Source: Micromonospora narathiwatensis (GTDB lineage Bacteria > Actinomycetota > Actinomycetes > Mycobacteriales > Micromonosporaceae). Taken from it: a DNA stretch of 64,000 nucleotides. The stretch spans positions 1,674,001 through 1,738,000 of the forward strand of contig NZ_LT594324.1 of assembly GCF_900089605.1 (NCBI RefSeq), read 5' to 3'. Of this stretch, positions 25,302-32,437 are shown piece after piece; positions within the stretch are counted from its first letter, which is position 1, and each line of letters starts with the position of its first letter. Made by a program: the position numbers and the translations under genes. The notes below the pieces were generated by a model. It searched no databases, was not told the origin of the DNA, and saw nothing but the letters and a program-made list of their open reading frames with translations.

Positions 25302-25374
25302 GGGCCGTTGGAGCAATTGGCAGCTCACCCGGTTCTCACCCGGGAGGCTACGGGTTCGAGTCCCGTACGGCCTA
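25302..25374 (+). tRNA. tRNA-Glu (CTC)
   Basis: Acceptor GGGCCGT/ACGGCCT (first pair G-T), D stem GAGC/GCTC, anticodon stem CCCGG/CCGGG with loop TTCTCAC (anticodon CTC), T arm ACGGG-TTCGAGT-CCCGT, discriminator A, no CCA. Glu is assigned from the anticodon only; the acceptor stem differs from normal tRNA-Glu. Confidence 0.8.
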
Positions 25375-25399
25375 CGCCGGTCCCGCCCCGGGGCCGCTC

Positions 25400-25473
25400 G
25401 CGGTTGTAGCGCAGTCTGGCAGCGCGTCACCCCGCCACGGTGAAGATCGCCGGTTCGAATCCGGCCAGCCGCT
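25400..25473 (+). tRNA. tRNA-Gly (GCC)
   Basis: Acceptor GCGGTTG/CAGCCGC, D stem GCGC/GCGC, anticodon stem TCACC/GGTGA with loop CCGCCAC (anticodon GCC), T arm GCCGG-TTCGAAT-CCGGC, discriminator T, no CCA. Lies 30 bp before rtcB. Confidence 0.88.
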
Positions 25474-25503
25474 CGGACATCATCACAGACCAAGGAGACG
25501 ACG

Positions 25504-26703
25504 ATGGGTTTCACCCCGCTGGCCGGTACCCGGGCGCCGGTCCGGGTCTGGACCGACCCGTACGCCATCGAGGAGCAGGCGGCCCGGCAGCTGCGCAACA
25601 TCGGTGCGCTGCCCTGGGTGCAGGGGGTCGCCGTCATGCCGGACGTGCACTTCGGCAAGGGCGCCACCGTCGGCTCGGTCATCGCGATGCGGCAGGCCGT
25701 CTCGCCGGCCGCGGTCGGCGTCGACATCGGCTGCGGCATGTCGGCGGTACGCACCTCGCTCACCGCGGCCGACCTGCCCGACGACCTCGCCGGGCTGCGT
25801 ACGGCGATCGAGGCGGCCATCCCGGTCGGCTTCGCCATGCGCGACGACGCGGTCGACCCGCGCCGGATCCGTGGCCTGGAGCAGCGCGGCTGGGACGACT
25901 TCTGGCGGCGCTTCGCCACCCTCGACCGGAAGGTGGCGCAGCTGGAGACCCGGGCCCAGCGCCAGCTCGGCACCCTCGGTGGCGGCAACCACTTCATCGA
26001 GGTCTGCCTGGAGCGCGGCGGTCCCGACGACGGCCGGGTCTGGCTGATGCTGCACTCCGGCTCCCGCAACATCGGCAAGGAACTGGCCGAGCGGCACATG
26101 GCGGTGGCCCGTGGCCTGCCGCACAACGTCGACCTGCCCGACCGGGACCTCGCGGTGTTCCTCGCCGGCACCCCGGAGATGGACGCCTATCGCCGCGACC
26201 TCTGGTGGGCGCAGGAGTACGCACGCCGCAACCGGGCCGTCATGCTCGCCCTGCTCTGCGGGGTGGTGCGCGACGAGTTCCCGCACGTGACCTACGACGA
26301 GCCGATCAGCTGCCACCACAACTACGTGGCGGAGGAGACGTACGACGGGGTGGAGGTGCTGGTGACCCGCAAGGGCGCCATCCGGGCCGGCCGGGGCGAC
26401 CTGGGCATCATCCCGGGGTCGATGGGCACCGGGTCGTACATCGTGCGCGGCAGGGGCAACCCGGACGCGTACTGCTCGGCCTCGCACGGGGCCGGGCGGC
26501 GGATGTCGCGCGGGCAGGCGAAGCGGACGTACAGCACCGCGGACCTGGCCCAGCAGACGGCCGGCGTGGAGTGCCGCAAGGATGCCGGGGTGGTGGACGA
26601 GATCCCCGGCGCGTACAAGGACATCACCCAGGTGATGGCGCAGCAGGAGGACCTGGTCGAGGTGGTGGCGCACCTCAAGCAGGTGGTCTGCGTGAAGGGT
26701 TGA
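25504..26703 (+). CDS. rtcB: RtcB-type RNA-splicing/repair ligase
   Basis: A 399-residue RtcB, the usual length. RtcB seals 2',3'-cyclic-phosphate or 3'-phosphate ends to 5'-OH ends using GTP and Mn2+. Visible signatures: MPDVHFGKGATVGS, VGVDIGCGM (metal Cys78), LGGGNHFIEV, HSGSRNIG, ISCHHNYV, IPGSMGTGSYIV and the guanylylated His region YCSASHGAGRRMS (His about 328). The C terminus ends in the conserved KDITQVMAQQEDLVEVV. ATG 25504 has AAGGAG seven bases upstream. It sits inside the tRNA array, 30 bp after tRNA-Gly and 39 bp before tRNA-Arg, so tRNAs and mRNA are probably co-transcribed. Repair of tRNAs cleaved by anticodon nucleases (stress, competitors or phage) is inferred. No archease, RtcA or RtcR lies nearby. 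Confidence 0.96.
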   Translation: MGFTPLAGTRAPVRVWTDPYAIEEQAARQLRNIGALPWVQGVAVMPDVHFGKGATVGSVIAMRQAVSPAAVGVDIGCGMSAVRTSLTAADLPDDLAGLRTAIEAAIPVGFAMRDDAVDPRRIRGLEQRGWDDFWRRFATLDRKVAQLETRAQRQLGTLGGGNHFIEVCLERGGPDDGRVWLMLHSGSRNIGKELAERHMAVARGLPHNVDLPDRDLAVFLAGTPEMDAYRRDLWWAQEYARRNRAVMLALLCGVVRDEFPHVTYDEPISCHHNYVAEETYDGVEVLVTRKGAIRAGRGDLGIIPGSMGTGSYIVRGRGNPDAYCSASHGAGRRMSRGQAKRTYSTADLAQQTAGVECRKDAGVVDEIPGAYKDITQVMAQQEDLVEVVAHLKQVVCVKG

Positions 26704-26710
26704 AGACGAT

Positions 26711-26735
26711 CGGCGCCCGACGGGGGTGGGCGCCG
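26711..26735 (+). terminator. Hairpin between rtcB and tRNA-Arg
   Basis: Perfect 8-bp stem CGGCGCCC (26711-26718) / GGGCGCCG (26728-26735), 9-base loop, 7 bp after the rtcB stop and 7 bp before the next tRNA. It could be a partial terminator or a processing signal. Confidence 0.5.
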
Positions 26736-26742
26736 GTCGCCC

Positions 26743-26815
26743 GCCCCGGTGGCGCAGCGGAGAGCGCGCCGGTCTACGAAACCGGAGAGCCCAGGTTCGA
26801 ATCCTGGTCGGGGCA
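26743..26815 (+). tRNA. tRNA-Arg (ACG)
   Basis: Acceptor GCCCCGG/TCGGGGC, D stem GCGC/GCGC, anticodon stem CCGGT/ACCGG with loop CTACGAA (anticodon ACG, needing A-to-I editing to read all CGN), T arm CCAGG-TTCGAAT-CCTGG, discriminator A, no CCA. Confidence 0.9.
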
Positions 26816-26839
26816 CGGTCCGCCGCTCGGCGGTCGCCA

Positions 26840-26912
26840 TGCGAGCTGGTGCAACTGGCAGCACATCCGTCTCTGGAACGGAAAGTTGGAGGTTCGAGTC
26901 CTCCGCTCGCAG
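26840..26912 (+). tRNA. tRNA-Gln (CTG)
   Basis: Acceptor TGCGAGC/GCTCGCA, D stem GTGC/GCAC, anticodon stem TCCGT/ACGGA with loop CTCTGGA (anticodon CTG), T arm GGAGG-TTCGAGT-CCTCC, discriminator G, no CCA. Confidence 0.88.
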
Positions 26913-26918
26913 CACGGA

Positions 26919-26993
26919 GCCCTCGTAGCCCAACTGGCAGGAGGCAGCGGCATGAGGTGCCGCGCAGTGCGCGTTCGAATCGCGCCCCGGGTA
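26919..26993 (+). tRNA. Irregular tRNA with GAG (Leu) anticodon, short variable loop
   Basis: The anticodon arm is perfect (GCGGC 26947-26951, loop ATGAGGT, GCCGC 26959-26963), giving GAG, a Leu anticodon. The T arm is also perfect (GCGCG-TTCGAAT-CGCGC). The variable loop is only GCAGT, whereas genuine tRNA-Leu is class II with a long variable arm. The acceptor GCCCTCG/CCCGGGT has two mismatches and the D stem only three pairs. It may be a decayed tRNA, a decoy or an unusual substrate; charging with Leu is doubtful. Confidence 0.6.
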
Positions 26994-27024
26994 CGTACGG
27001 CGGGGATCGCCGCCCCCCGCCCAT

Positions 27025-27097
27025 GCCCCCGTGGCGCAGCGGAGAGCGCATCAGGTTCCGAACCTGAAAGTCGCTGGTTCGAATCCAGCCGGGGGCG
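27025..27097 (+). tRNA. tRNA-Arg (CCG)
   Basis: Acceptor GCCCCCG/CGGGGGC, D stem GCGC/GCGC, anticodon stem TCAGG/CCTGA with loop TTCCGAA (anticodon CCG), T arm GCTGG-TTCGAAT-CCAGC, discriminator G. It is the only member followed by an encoded CCA (27098-27100). Confidence 0.9.
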
Positions 27098-27112
27098 CCA
27101 CCGCCATCACCC

Positions 27113-27183
27113 GACCGAGTGCCCGAGGGGCCAGGGAACGGTCCGCAAAACCGTGTACGCGGGTTCGAATCCCGCCTCGGTCT
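27113..27183 (+). tRNA. tRNA-Cys (GCA)
   Basis: Acceptor GACCGAG/CTCGGTC, 3-bp D stem CCC/GGG, anticodon stem ACGGT/ACCGT with loop CCGCAAA (anticodon GCA), 4-base variable loop, T arm GCGGG-TTCGAAT-CCCGC, discriminator T, no CCA. Last member of the array. Confidence 0.88.
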
Positions 27184-27188
27184 CGATC

Positions 27189-27200
27189 TGCCGTCCACTG
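27189..27200. repeat. Right 12-bp inverted repeat flanking the tRNA-rtcB segment
   Basis: TGCCGTCCACTG, exact inverse of 25145-25156, beginning 6 bp after tRNA-Cys. Confidence 0.45.
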
Positions 27201-27320
27201 CGGGGTTGACCGCCGCCCGGGTGCCCGGCCGTCGCTGGACCGGGCACACCGTGCGGCGGCAGGTGGACCGCGCTCCGCTAACCCGCCCGCGCGGGCCGTC
27301 GCTTCGCTACCTTCAGTAAC

Positions 27321-27524
27321 GTGGCGATCGTGAGGTTGCGGCTGCGCGGCGGGCCGTACGACGGGGTGAGCATGAACTGGGACGTGCCGGATGCGGACGA
27401 CCCGCCGCTGACGTACGAGCTCAAGCTGCACGGGCCCCATGAAACGACGGAGAACGTGGAGTACCGCCGGGTGGAGCGGGCGGCCGAGTCGTGGATCTAC
27501 GAAGCGCCCAGGGCCGCCGGGTAG
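27321..27524 (+). CDS. Conserved-looking small hypothetical protein
   Basis: A 67-residue soluble protein starting at GTG 27321. A TACCTT -10-like hexamer (27308-27313) lies 7 bases before the start with no ribosome site, so the mRNA is probably leaderless. The sequence begins with a beta hairpin (IVRLRLRGGPYDGVSMNWDVPD), has an acidic middle and ends in ESWIYEAPRAAG. I do not recognise a domain. It is separated from the tRNA array by about 140 bp. Confidence 0.6.
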   Translation: MAIVRLRLRGGPYDGVSMNWDVPDADDPPLTYELKLHGPHETTENVEYRRVERAAESWIYEAPRAAG

Positions 27525-27624
27525 CGGCGGTACCCTGACACCGACGAGACGACCGCGGATCGGGCGGCGCGGCCGACCAGTGCACCGCCGGCGGGGCCGG
27601 TGGGTCATTTTCGCGTTAGTGCCA

Positions 27625-27654
27625 TTGACATGAAAGCAGGGGTTGGCGTTCACT
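27625..27654 (+). promoter_or_regulatory. Promoter of the TetR gene
   Basis: TTGACA (27625-27630) and TTCACT (27649-27654) with an 18-bp spacer. The -10 lies 7 bases from the GTG start, implying a leaderless transcript, and overlaps the palindromic operator. Confidence 0.55.
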
Positions 27655-27672
27655 GGGGCATGTGAACGCCAA
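27643..27672. promoter_or_regulatory. TetR operator palindrome covering -10 and start codon
   Basis: Perfect 11-bp inverted repeat TTGGCGTTCAC (27643-27653) / GTGAACGCCAA (27662-27672) with an 8-bp spacer. The GTG start codon is the first triplet of the right arm. Position and symmetry fit autoregulation by the encoded TetR protein. Confidence 0.75.
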
Positions 27673-28252
27673 GCGGGCCTACGTCCAGACGGCGCGCGCC
27701 GCCGCGGCGGCGCAGACCCGGCAACGCATCCTGGACGCCACGGTGGCGCTGGCCCGGCAGCAGATGTCGGTGGACATCGTCCTCAACGACGTGGCGGAGT
27801 CCGCGGCGGTCAGCGTGCAGACGGTGCTGCGGCACTTCGGCAGCCGGGATGCCCTGTTCGAGGCGGCGGCGGCGTACGCCGTGCAGCAGGTCTCCGCCGA
27901 ACGGGGCTCCCCGGTCGGCGACACCGACGCCGCCGTGCGCTCCCTGTTCGACCACTACGAGCAGTGGGGCGAGGTGATGCTGCGACTCCTGGCCCAGGAG
28001 ACCCGCGATCCGAAGGCCTACGTGGTGACCGAGCAGGGGCGGGTGCTGCATCGTGACTGGGTCACCGAGGTCTTCGCGCCGATGCTCGCCGCCCGACCGT
28101 CCGACGCGCGGGACGCCGTCACCGACCTGCTGGTCATCGCGACGGACCTGTACACGTGGAAACTTCTTATTCGAGATCGCCGGCTGCCCAGGGAACAGGC
28201 CGAAGCCAGGGTCCGGCAGCTCATCGCAGCGGTCCTTGGAGAGTCGCCATGA
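27662..28252 (+). CDS. TetR-family transcriptional regulator
   Basis: A 196-residue TetR regulator. The N-terminal HTH is typical: QTRQRILDATVALARQ (helix 1), VDIVLNDVAESAAVSVQTVLRHF (HTH, ending with the conserved HF), GSRDALFEAA. The ligand domain is uncharacterised. It starts inside its own operator and its stop overlaps the ATG of the following glycosyltransferase (ATGA), so the two are one operon. Control of the glycosyltransferase in response to its substrate, perhaps an antibiotic-like aglycone, is inferred. Confidence 0.92.
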   Translation: MNAKRAYVQTARAAAAAQTRQRILDATVALARQQMSVDIVLNDVAESAAVSVQTVLRHFGSRDALFEAAAAYAVQQVSAERGSPVGDTDAAVRSLFDHYEQWGEVMLRLLAQETRDPKAYVVTEQGRVLHRDWVTEVFAPMLAARPSDARDAVTDLLVIATDLYTWKLLIRDRRLPREQAEARVRQLIAAVLGESP

Positions 28253-29349
28253 CGTCATCGTTGTTCGTCACCTGGGACGGCGGCGGCAACGTGCCGCCGG
28301 CGCTCGGCATCGCCGCCGAACTCCACCGGCGCGGGCACGCGGTTCGCCTGCTCGGTCATCCCCGGCAACGCGAGGCGGTGGAGGCGGCCGGGTTGCGATT
28401 CGAGCCGTACCGGCATGCCGCCGGGTGGTCGCCGGTGGCGCGTACCACCAGCCCGCAGTGGGCCGTGAAGTACCTGCGGCTGTTCACCGAGAAGGCCGTG
28501 GGCGCGGACGTGGCCGAGTCCCTGCGCCGCGAGCCGACCGACGTCGCCGTGGTCGACTGCATGCTGCTGGCCGGAATCCAGGCCGCGCAGGATCTCGGCG
28601 TACCGCAGGTCTCGCTCATGCACACCCTGTACGGCTATCTGCGTGGCAAAGGCTGGGCCCGGGGGCCGGTCGGGCTGGTCGCACGGGCCAAGGGCATGCC
28701 GCCGGAGCGGCTGTGGCGGCGCGGCGAGCTGAGCCTGGTGGCCACCGCGCCGGAGCTGGACGAGGCCGCCGCGCTGCCCGCGAACGCGCGGATCACCGGC
28801 CCGGTGTGGCCGGTCGGCACGCCCGCCCCGACGCCCCACGTACGGCAGCCGCGGATCCTCGTCAGCCTCAGCTCGATCTACTACGTCGGCCAGCGGGCCG
28901 TGTTGCAGTCGATCATGGACGCGGTCGCCGGGCTGCCTGTGCGGGTGGTGCTCACGACCGGCCACGGCATCCGGCCCGACGAGATCCGCCCACCGGCCAA
29001 CGTCGAGGTGCACCAGTTCCTGCCGCACGCACCGATCCTGCCGACCGTGAGCCTGGTCGTGGGGCACGCCGGTCACAGCACCACCGTGCAGGCGCTGGCG
29101 CACGATCTGCCGATGGTGCTCATCCCGATGTCGTCGCTCGGCGACCAGCCCGCGGTGGCCACCGCCGTCGCCCGGCAGGGTGCCGCCACCGTGTTGCGCA
29201 GGTCCGCCTCGGTCAGCGACATCCGAGCCGCGATCGAGCGCATGCTCGCCGACGGTCCGCACCGCGACGCCGCGGCCCGACTGGGCCGGCAGATCCGCTC
29301 GGCCGACGGCGCGGCCACCGCCGCCGACCTGATCGAGAAGCTGCCCTGA
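28249..29349 (+). CDS. GT1-family (UGT/MGT-like) glycosyltransferase
   Basis: A 366-residue GT-B glycosyltransferase. The N domain begins with LFVTWDGGGNVPPALGIAAEL, the pattern of macrolide and natural-product transferases, and the C-terminal donor site has the reduced PSPG-like motif VVGHAGHSTTVQALAHDLPMVLIPMSSLGDQP. Such enzymes move a hexose from UDP- or dTDP-sugar to a small hydrophobic acceptor and often inactivate macrolides. ATG 28249 overlaps the TetR stop. No aglycone biosynthesis genes are nearby, so detoxification is more likely than biosynthesis. Confidence 0.85.
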   Translation: MTSSLFVTWDGGGNVPPALGIAAELHRRGHAVRLLGHPRQREAVEAAGLRFEPYRHAAGWSPVARTTSPQWAVKYLRLFTEKAVGADVAESLRREPTDVAVVDCMLLAGIQAAQDLGVPQVSLMHTLYGYLRGKGWARGPVGLVARAKGMPPERLWRRGELSLVATAPELDEAAALPANARITGPVWPVGTPAPTPHVRQPRILVSLSSIYYVGQRAVLQSIMDAVAGLPVRVVLTTGHGIRPDEIRPPANVEVHQFLPHAPILPTVSLVVGHAGHSTTVQALAHDLPMVLIPMSSLGDQPAVATAVARQGAATVLRRSASVSDIRAAIERMLADGPHRDAAARLGRQIRSADGAATAADLIEKLP

Positions 29350-29365
29350 CGCGGTCGGGAAGTGC

Positions 29366-30271
29366 CTAACCACTGGCCGCCATGACTACGGGAACCGCCA
29401 CGACGTTGATCCGGGAACCGTCCCGGGCCGACACCTCGTACACCTCGACGGTGCCCGGTCCGGCGGTGGCCCGCCGGTAGCCGACGTTCACCCGGTAGCC
29501 ACCGCGGCAGCCGGAGCCGCAGGCGGCGACGGTGAACGCGGTGCCGATCTCCCGGCCCGCCGCGTCCAACACCCGGACGCTCACCGTCGCCTCGAACACC
29601 TCGGCGGTCCCGGTGACGGTGACCGGGCTGGTGATCCGGTCGCCGACCGCCGGGGCGGTCACCACGATCGGCGGCAGCAGGTCGGCGTAGTCGTCGCGCC
29701 CGGTCGGCGCGCCGTCGTCCCCGGCGAAGGCCACCCGGCGTACGGAGGGGAACTGCGTCAGCGTCCAGACCACCTGGGCCCGGCGGAGCCGGGCGGTCGC
29801 CGCGTCGCCGGTGGCGAAGCCGGTCGGCGCGACCAGCGTGGCGACCCCGCCGACGATGCGGCTCACCTGCGTGCCGGGCGGGACCAGGGTGCCCATGCCG
29901 GTGGCGGTCTCGGCGCGGGACGGGCCGGCGGCCAGCTCGGTGAGCGCCAGCCGGGAGGTGGCCAGGGTGGCGGCCCGTGTACGCCGGGTCGCCACGAGCC
30001 CGCCGTCGCGGGTGAACCACAGTTCCACGGTGATCGTCCCGTCCGGCGTGGGCGTACCGGCGGTGGCCGGGCCGGTCGGGTCGGCGGACGGGGACGGTGT
30101 TCGCCCGCCGGGCGAGGTGCCGGGGGCGGGTGTGCCGGGTGTCGTGCCCGTGGGGCTGGCGCCGGTCGGGGAGGACCCGGCCGGGGCCGGTCCGAGGGTG
30201 CCGGTCCGGGTCGGGGCGCAGCCGGCGCCGAGCAGCAGCAGCGCCGCGAGCGGGGTGATCAGGCGTCGCAT
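29366..30271 (-). CDS. GerMN/Gmad2-domain lipoprotein
   Basis: A 301-residue exported lipoprotein: signal LITPLAALLLLGAGC (lipobox GAGC), a Gly/Pro/Thr-rich linker to about residue 75, a GerMN domain (VELWFTRDGGLVATRR, then LTELAAGPS, TLVPPGTQV) and a C-terminal Gmad2 Ig-like domain (ITSPVTVTGTAEVFEATVSVRV, ending in EVYEVSARDGS). GerMN lipoproteins partner envelope-sensing kinases, such as LpqB of MtrAB. The gene overlaps the end of the kinase gene by 13 bp, which supports a sensory accessory role in this operon. Confidence 0.85.
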   Translation of the reverse strand: MRRLITPLAALLLLGAGCAPTRTGTLGPAPAGSSPTGASPTGTTPGTPAPGTSPGGRTPSPSADPTGPATAGTPTPDGTITVELWFTRDGGLVATRRTRAATLATSRLALTELAAGPSRAETATGMGTLVPPGTQVSRIVGGVATLVAPTGFATGDAATARLRRAQVVWTLTQFPSVRRVAFAGDDGAPTGRDDYADLLPPIVVTAPAVGDRITSPVTVTGTAEVFEATVSVRVLDAAGREIGTAFTVAACGSGCRGGYRVNVGYRRATAGPGTVEVYEVSARDGSRINVVAVPVVMAASG

Positions 30272-31656
30272 CGGTCACCTCCGCCGTCGGCCGGCAGTTC
30301 GAGGCGGAGGCGGGTGCCTCGGCCGACCTCGCTGTGCACGGTCAGGCGTCCGCCGAGCAGCCGGGTGTTTTCCAGCGCGATGGCCAGGCCGAGGCCGCTG
30401 CCGGGACCGGTGCGGGACGGGTCGACCTTGTAGAAGCGGTCGAACAGGTGCGGCAGGTGCTCGGCGGGGATGCCGGCCCCCCGGTCCGTGACCTCGACGA
30501 TCACCGATTCGCCGGCGTGCCGGACGTCGGCCCGTACCTCGTCGCCGCCGTGCTCGATCGCGTTGGACACCAGGTTGGCCAGCACCCGTTCCAGGCGGCG
30601 GGGGTCCGTGGCGGTCGCGGGTGCCGCCCCGGCCACGGTCACCCGGTCGGCCCAGCCGCGCGCGTCGACGATCCCGCGCAGCACCGCGACGACGTCGACG
30701 GGCTGGGTCGACACGGCCTCCCGTCCGGCGTCCAGCCGGGAGATCTCCATCAGCTCCTCGACGAGCCGGCGCAGCCGGACCACGTCGGTGACGAGGAGTT
30801 CGGCGGCGCGACGGGCGTCGGCGGGGAGCGTGTCGAGCTGGTCGGCGAGCAGCGACGCCGCCGCCACCAGGGCGGTGACCGGGGTACGCAGTTCGTGCGC
30901 CACGTCGGCGGTGAACCGCCGCTCCCGGGCCTGGGCCCGGGACAGCGCCTCGATCTTCGTCTCCAGCGCCTCGGCCATCTCGTTGAACGAGGCGGCCCAG
31001 GCGCTGAACTCGTCCCGGCCGCGTACCGGCAGCCGGGTGTCCAGCAGTCCCTCGGCGACCGCCCGGGCCGCCCGGCTGGCCCGGCCGACCGGTTCCAGCG
31101 TCCGCCGGGCGAGGGTGTTGCCCACCCCGGCGGCGAGCAGCACCACAACGGCCCAGCCAACCGCCAACGCCGTACGGAGCTGGTTCAGGCCGTCGACGAG
31201 GTCGTCCTCCACCGTCACCACGTACAGCTCGGCGGCGGAGCCGGGGATCCGTCCGCCGACCACCAGCAGGTGTGACCCGGCGTCGCCGGCGGAGCGTTGG
31301 AAGCCGAGCTGCCCGGCGGCGACGCTGGCCCGCAGGGCCCGGCCGGGCGTCGGCGCGTACCGGGGGTTGGACGCCCGGGTGTCGTCGGCGACCAGCAGCA
31401 CGTGCCGCCCGTTCTGCTCGAAGCTGGCCAGCAGGTCGGCCCGGCGGGCGTCGGTCAGCGGCAGGAACTGCGCGGCGAGCACGAGCTGGTAGCGGGCGTC
31501 GGCGGCGGCGCGTTGCAGCGAGCCGTCGTAGCGGGCCTGCCGGAGCATCAGGTACGACCCGCCGGCCAGGACGCCGGCGGAGACCCCGGCGACGAGCACG
31601 AACGCGATGACGAGCCGGCGCCGTAGGCGTCCGGGTGCGACCGTACCCGTCACCAT
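30259..31656 (-). CDS. Sensor histidine kinase (CseC/AfsQ2-like)
   Basis: A 465-residue kinase: helix 1 (about 12-38), an extracytoplasmic domain of about 120 residues, helix 2 (about 165-185), a HAMP domain, HisKA motif VAHELRTPVTAL, N box NLVSNAIEHGG, DRGAGIP and GSGLGLAIA ATP-binding boxes. A FDRFYKVD F box is present. The response regulator gene lies 7 bp upstream and the GerMN lipoprotein gene overlaps its 3' end, so this is a three-gene envelope-stress-type system. The stimulus is not known. Confidence 0.92.
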   Translation of the reverse strand: MVTGTVAPGRLRRRLVIAFVLVAGVSAGVLAGGSYLMLRQARYDGSLQRAAADARYQLVLAAQFLPLTDARRADLLASFEQNGRHVLLVADDTRASNPRYAPTPGRALRASVAAGQLGFQRSAGDAGSHLLVVGGRIPGSAAELYVVTVEDDLVDGLNQLRTALAVGWAVVVLLAAGVGNTLARRTLEPVGRASRAARAVAEGLLDTRLPVRGRDEFSAWAASFNEMAEALETKIEALSRAQARERRFTADVAHELRTPVTALVAAASLLADQLDTLPADARRAAELLVTDVVRLRRLVEELMEISRLDAGREAVSTQPVDVVAVLRGIVDARGWADRVTVAGAAPATATDPRRLERVLANLVSNAIEHGGDEVRADVRHAGESVIVEVTDRGAGIPAEHLPHLFDRFYKVDPSRTGPGSGLGLAIALENTRLLGGRLTVHSEVGRGTRLRLELPADGGGDRCDA

Positions 31657-31663
31657 CGCGCCG

Positions 31664-32344
31664 TCACCCCGTCGACAGCTTGTAGCCCGCGCCGCGTACG
31701 GTCCGGATCAGCGTCGGGGCGCCGGGATCGTCCTCCACCTTGGCGCGCAGCCGTTGCACCGCCACGTCCACCAGGCGGGAGTCGCCGAGGTAGGAGTGCC
31801 CCCAGACCCGGTCGAGGAGCAGTTCGCGGGTGAACACCTGCCCGGGACGCCGGGCCAGTTCCAGTAGCAGGCGGAACTCGGTCGCGGTCAGGGTCAGCTC
31901 CCGGCCCGCCTTGCGGGCCACGAACCGGGCCGGGTCGATCTCCAGCGGCCCGGCCGTCACGGTGGTGTCGCTGGCCGGCGCGACCGTCCGGCGCAGCACG
32001 GCGCGCACCCGCGCGACCAGTTCCGGCAGGTCGAACGGCTTGCGCAGGTAGTCGTCGGCCCCGCATTCCAGCCCGACGACCACGTCGATGGTGTCGGTGC
32101 GAGCGGTCAGCATCAGGATCGGCACCTGGCTGGTCCGCCGGATCTCCCGGCACACCTCGAACCCGTCGAGGCCGGGCAGCATCACGTCGAGCACGATCAG
32201 GTCGACCGGCCGGGCCCGCCACGCGGCGAGGGCGGCCGGACCGTCCACGGCGGTGTCCACCCGGAACCCGGACCGGCGCAGACCGAGGGCGGTGACCTCC
32301 CGGATGGAGGCATCGTCCTCGACGACCAGCACGCGGCCCTCCAT
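31664..32344 (-). CDS. OmpR-family response regulator (AfsQ1/CseB-like)
   Basis: A 226-residue regulator with receiver motifs EDD, VLDVMLPG (phospho-Asp) and LRKPF, and an OmpR winged helix (LTATEFRLLLELARRPG, TRELLLDRVWGHSYLGDSRLVD, RTVRGAGYKL). The SYLGDSRLVDVAVQRLRAKVED stretch is very like Streptomyces AfsQ1 as I remember it. First gene of the operon with the kinase and GerMN lipoprotein; ATG 32344. Confidence 0.93.
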   Translation of the reverse strand: MEGRVLVVEDDASIREVTALGLRRSGFRVDTAVDGPAALAAWRARPVDLIVLDVMLPGLDGFEVCREIRRTSQVPILMLTARTDTIDVVVGLECGADDYLRKPFDLPELVARVRAVLRRTVAPASDTTVTAGPLEIDPARFVARKAGRELTLTATEFRLLLELARRPGQVFTRELLLDRVWGHSYLGDSRLVDVAVQRLRAKVEDDPGAPTLIRTVRGAGYKLSTG

Positions 32345-32394
32345 GACGCTACTCAGCGTAGTCCGGCGCGCCGGCGCGGGATCCTGGCGTAACG

Positions 32395-32431
32395 GCCGGT
32401 GATGGGGGTCCGGTCGGCCCCCGTCACCGGC
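32395..32431. terminator. Hairpin terminator after the AMIN-like gene
   Basis: A 14-bp stem with one G-T pair (32395-32408 with 32418-32431), 9-base loop, no U-tract. It lies 7 bp beyond the stop of the minus-strand AMIN-like gene and separates it from the response regulator. Confidence 0.6.
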
Positions 32432-32437
32432 GCGGGG

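Noticed and set aside
25011..27653. Several long frames crossing the tRNA genes on both strands
   Set aside because: They run through well-formed tRNA cloverleaves and lack ribosome sites and domains.
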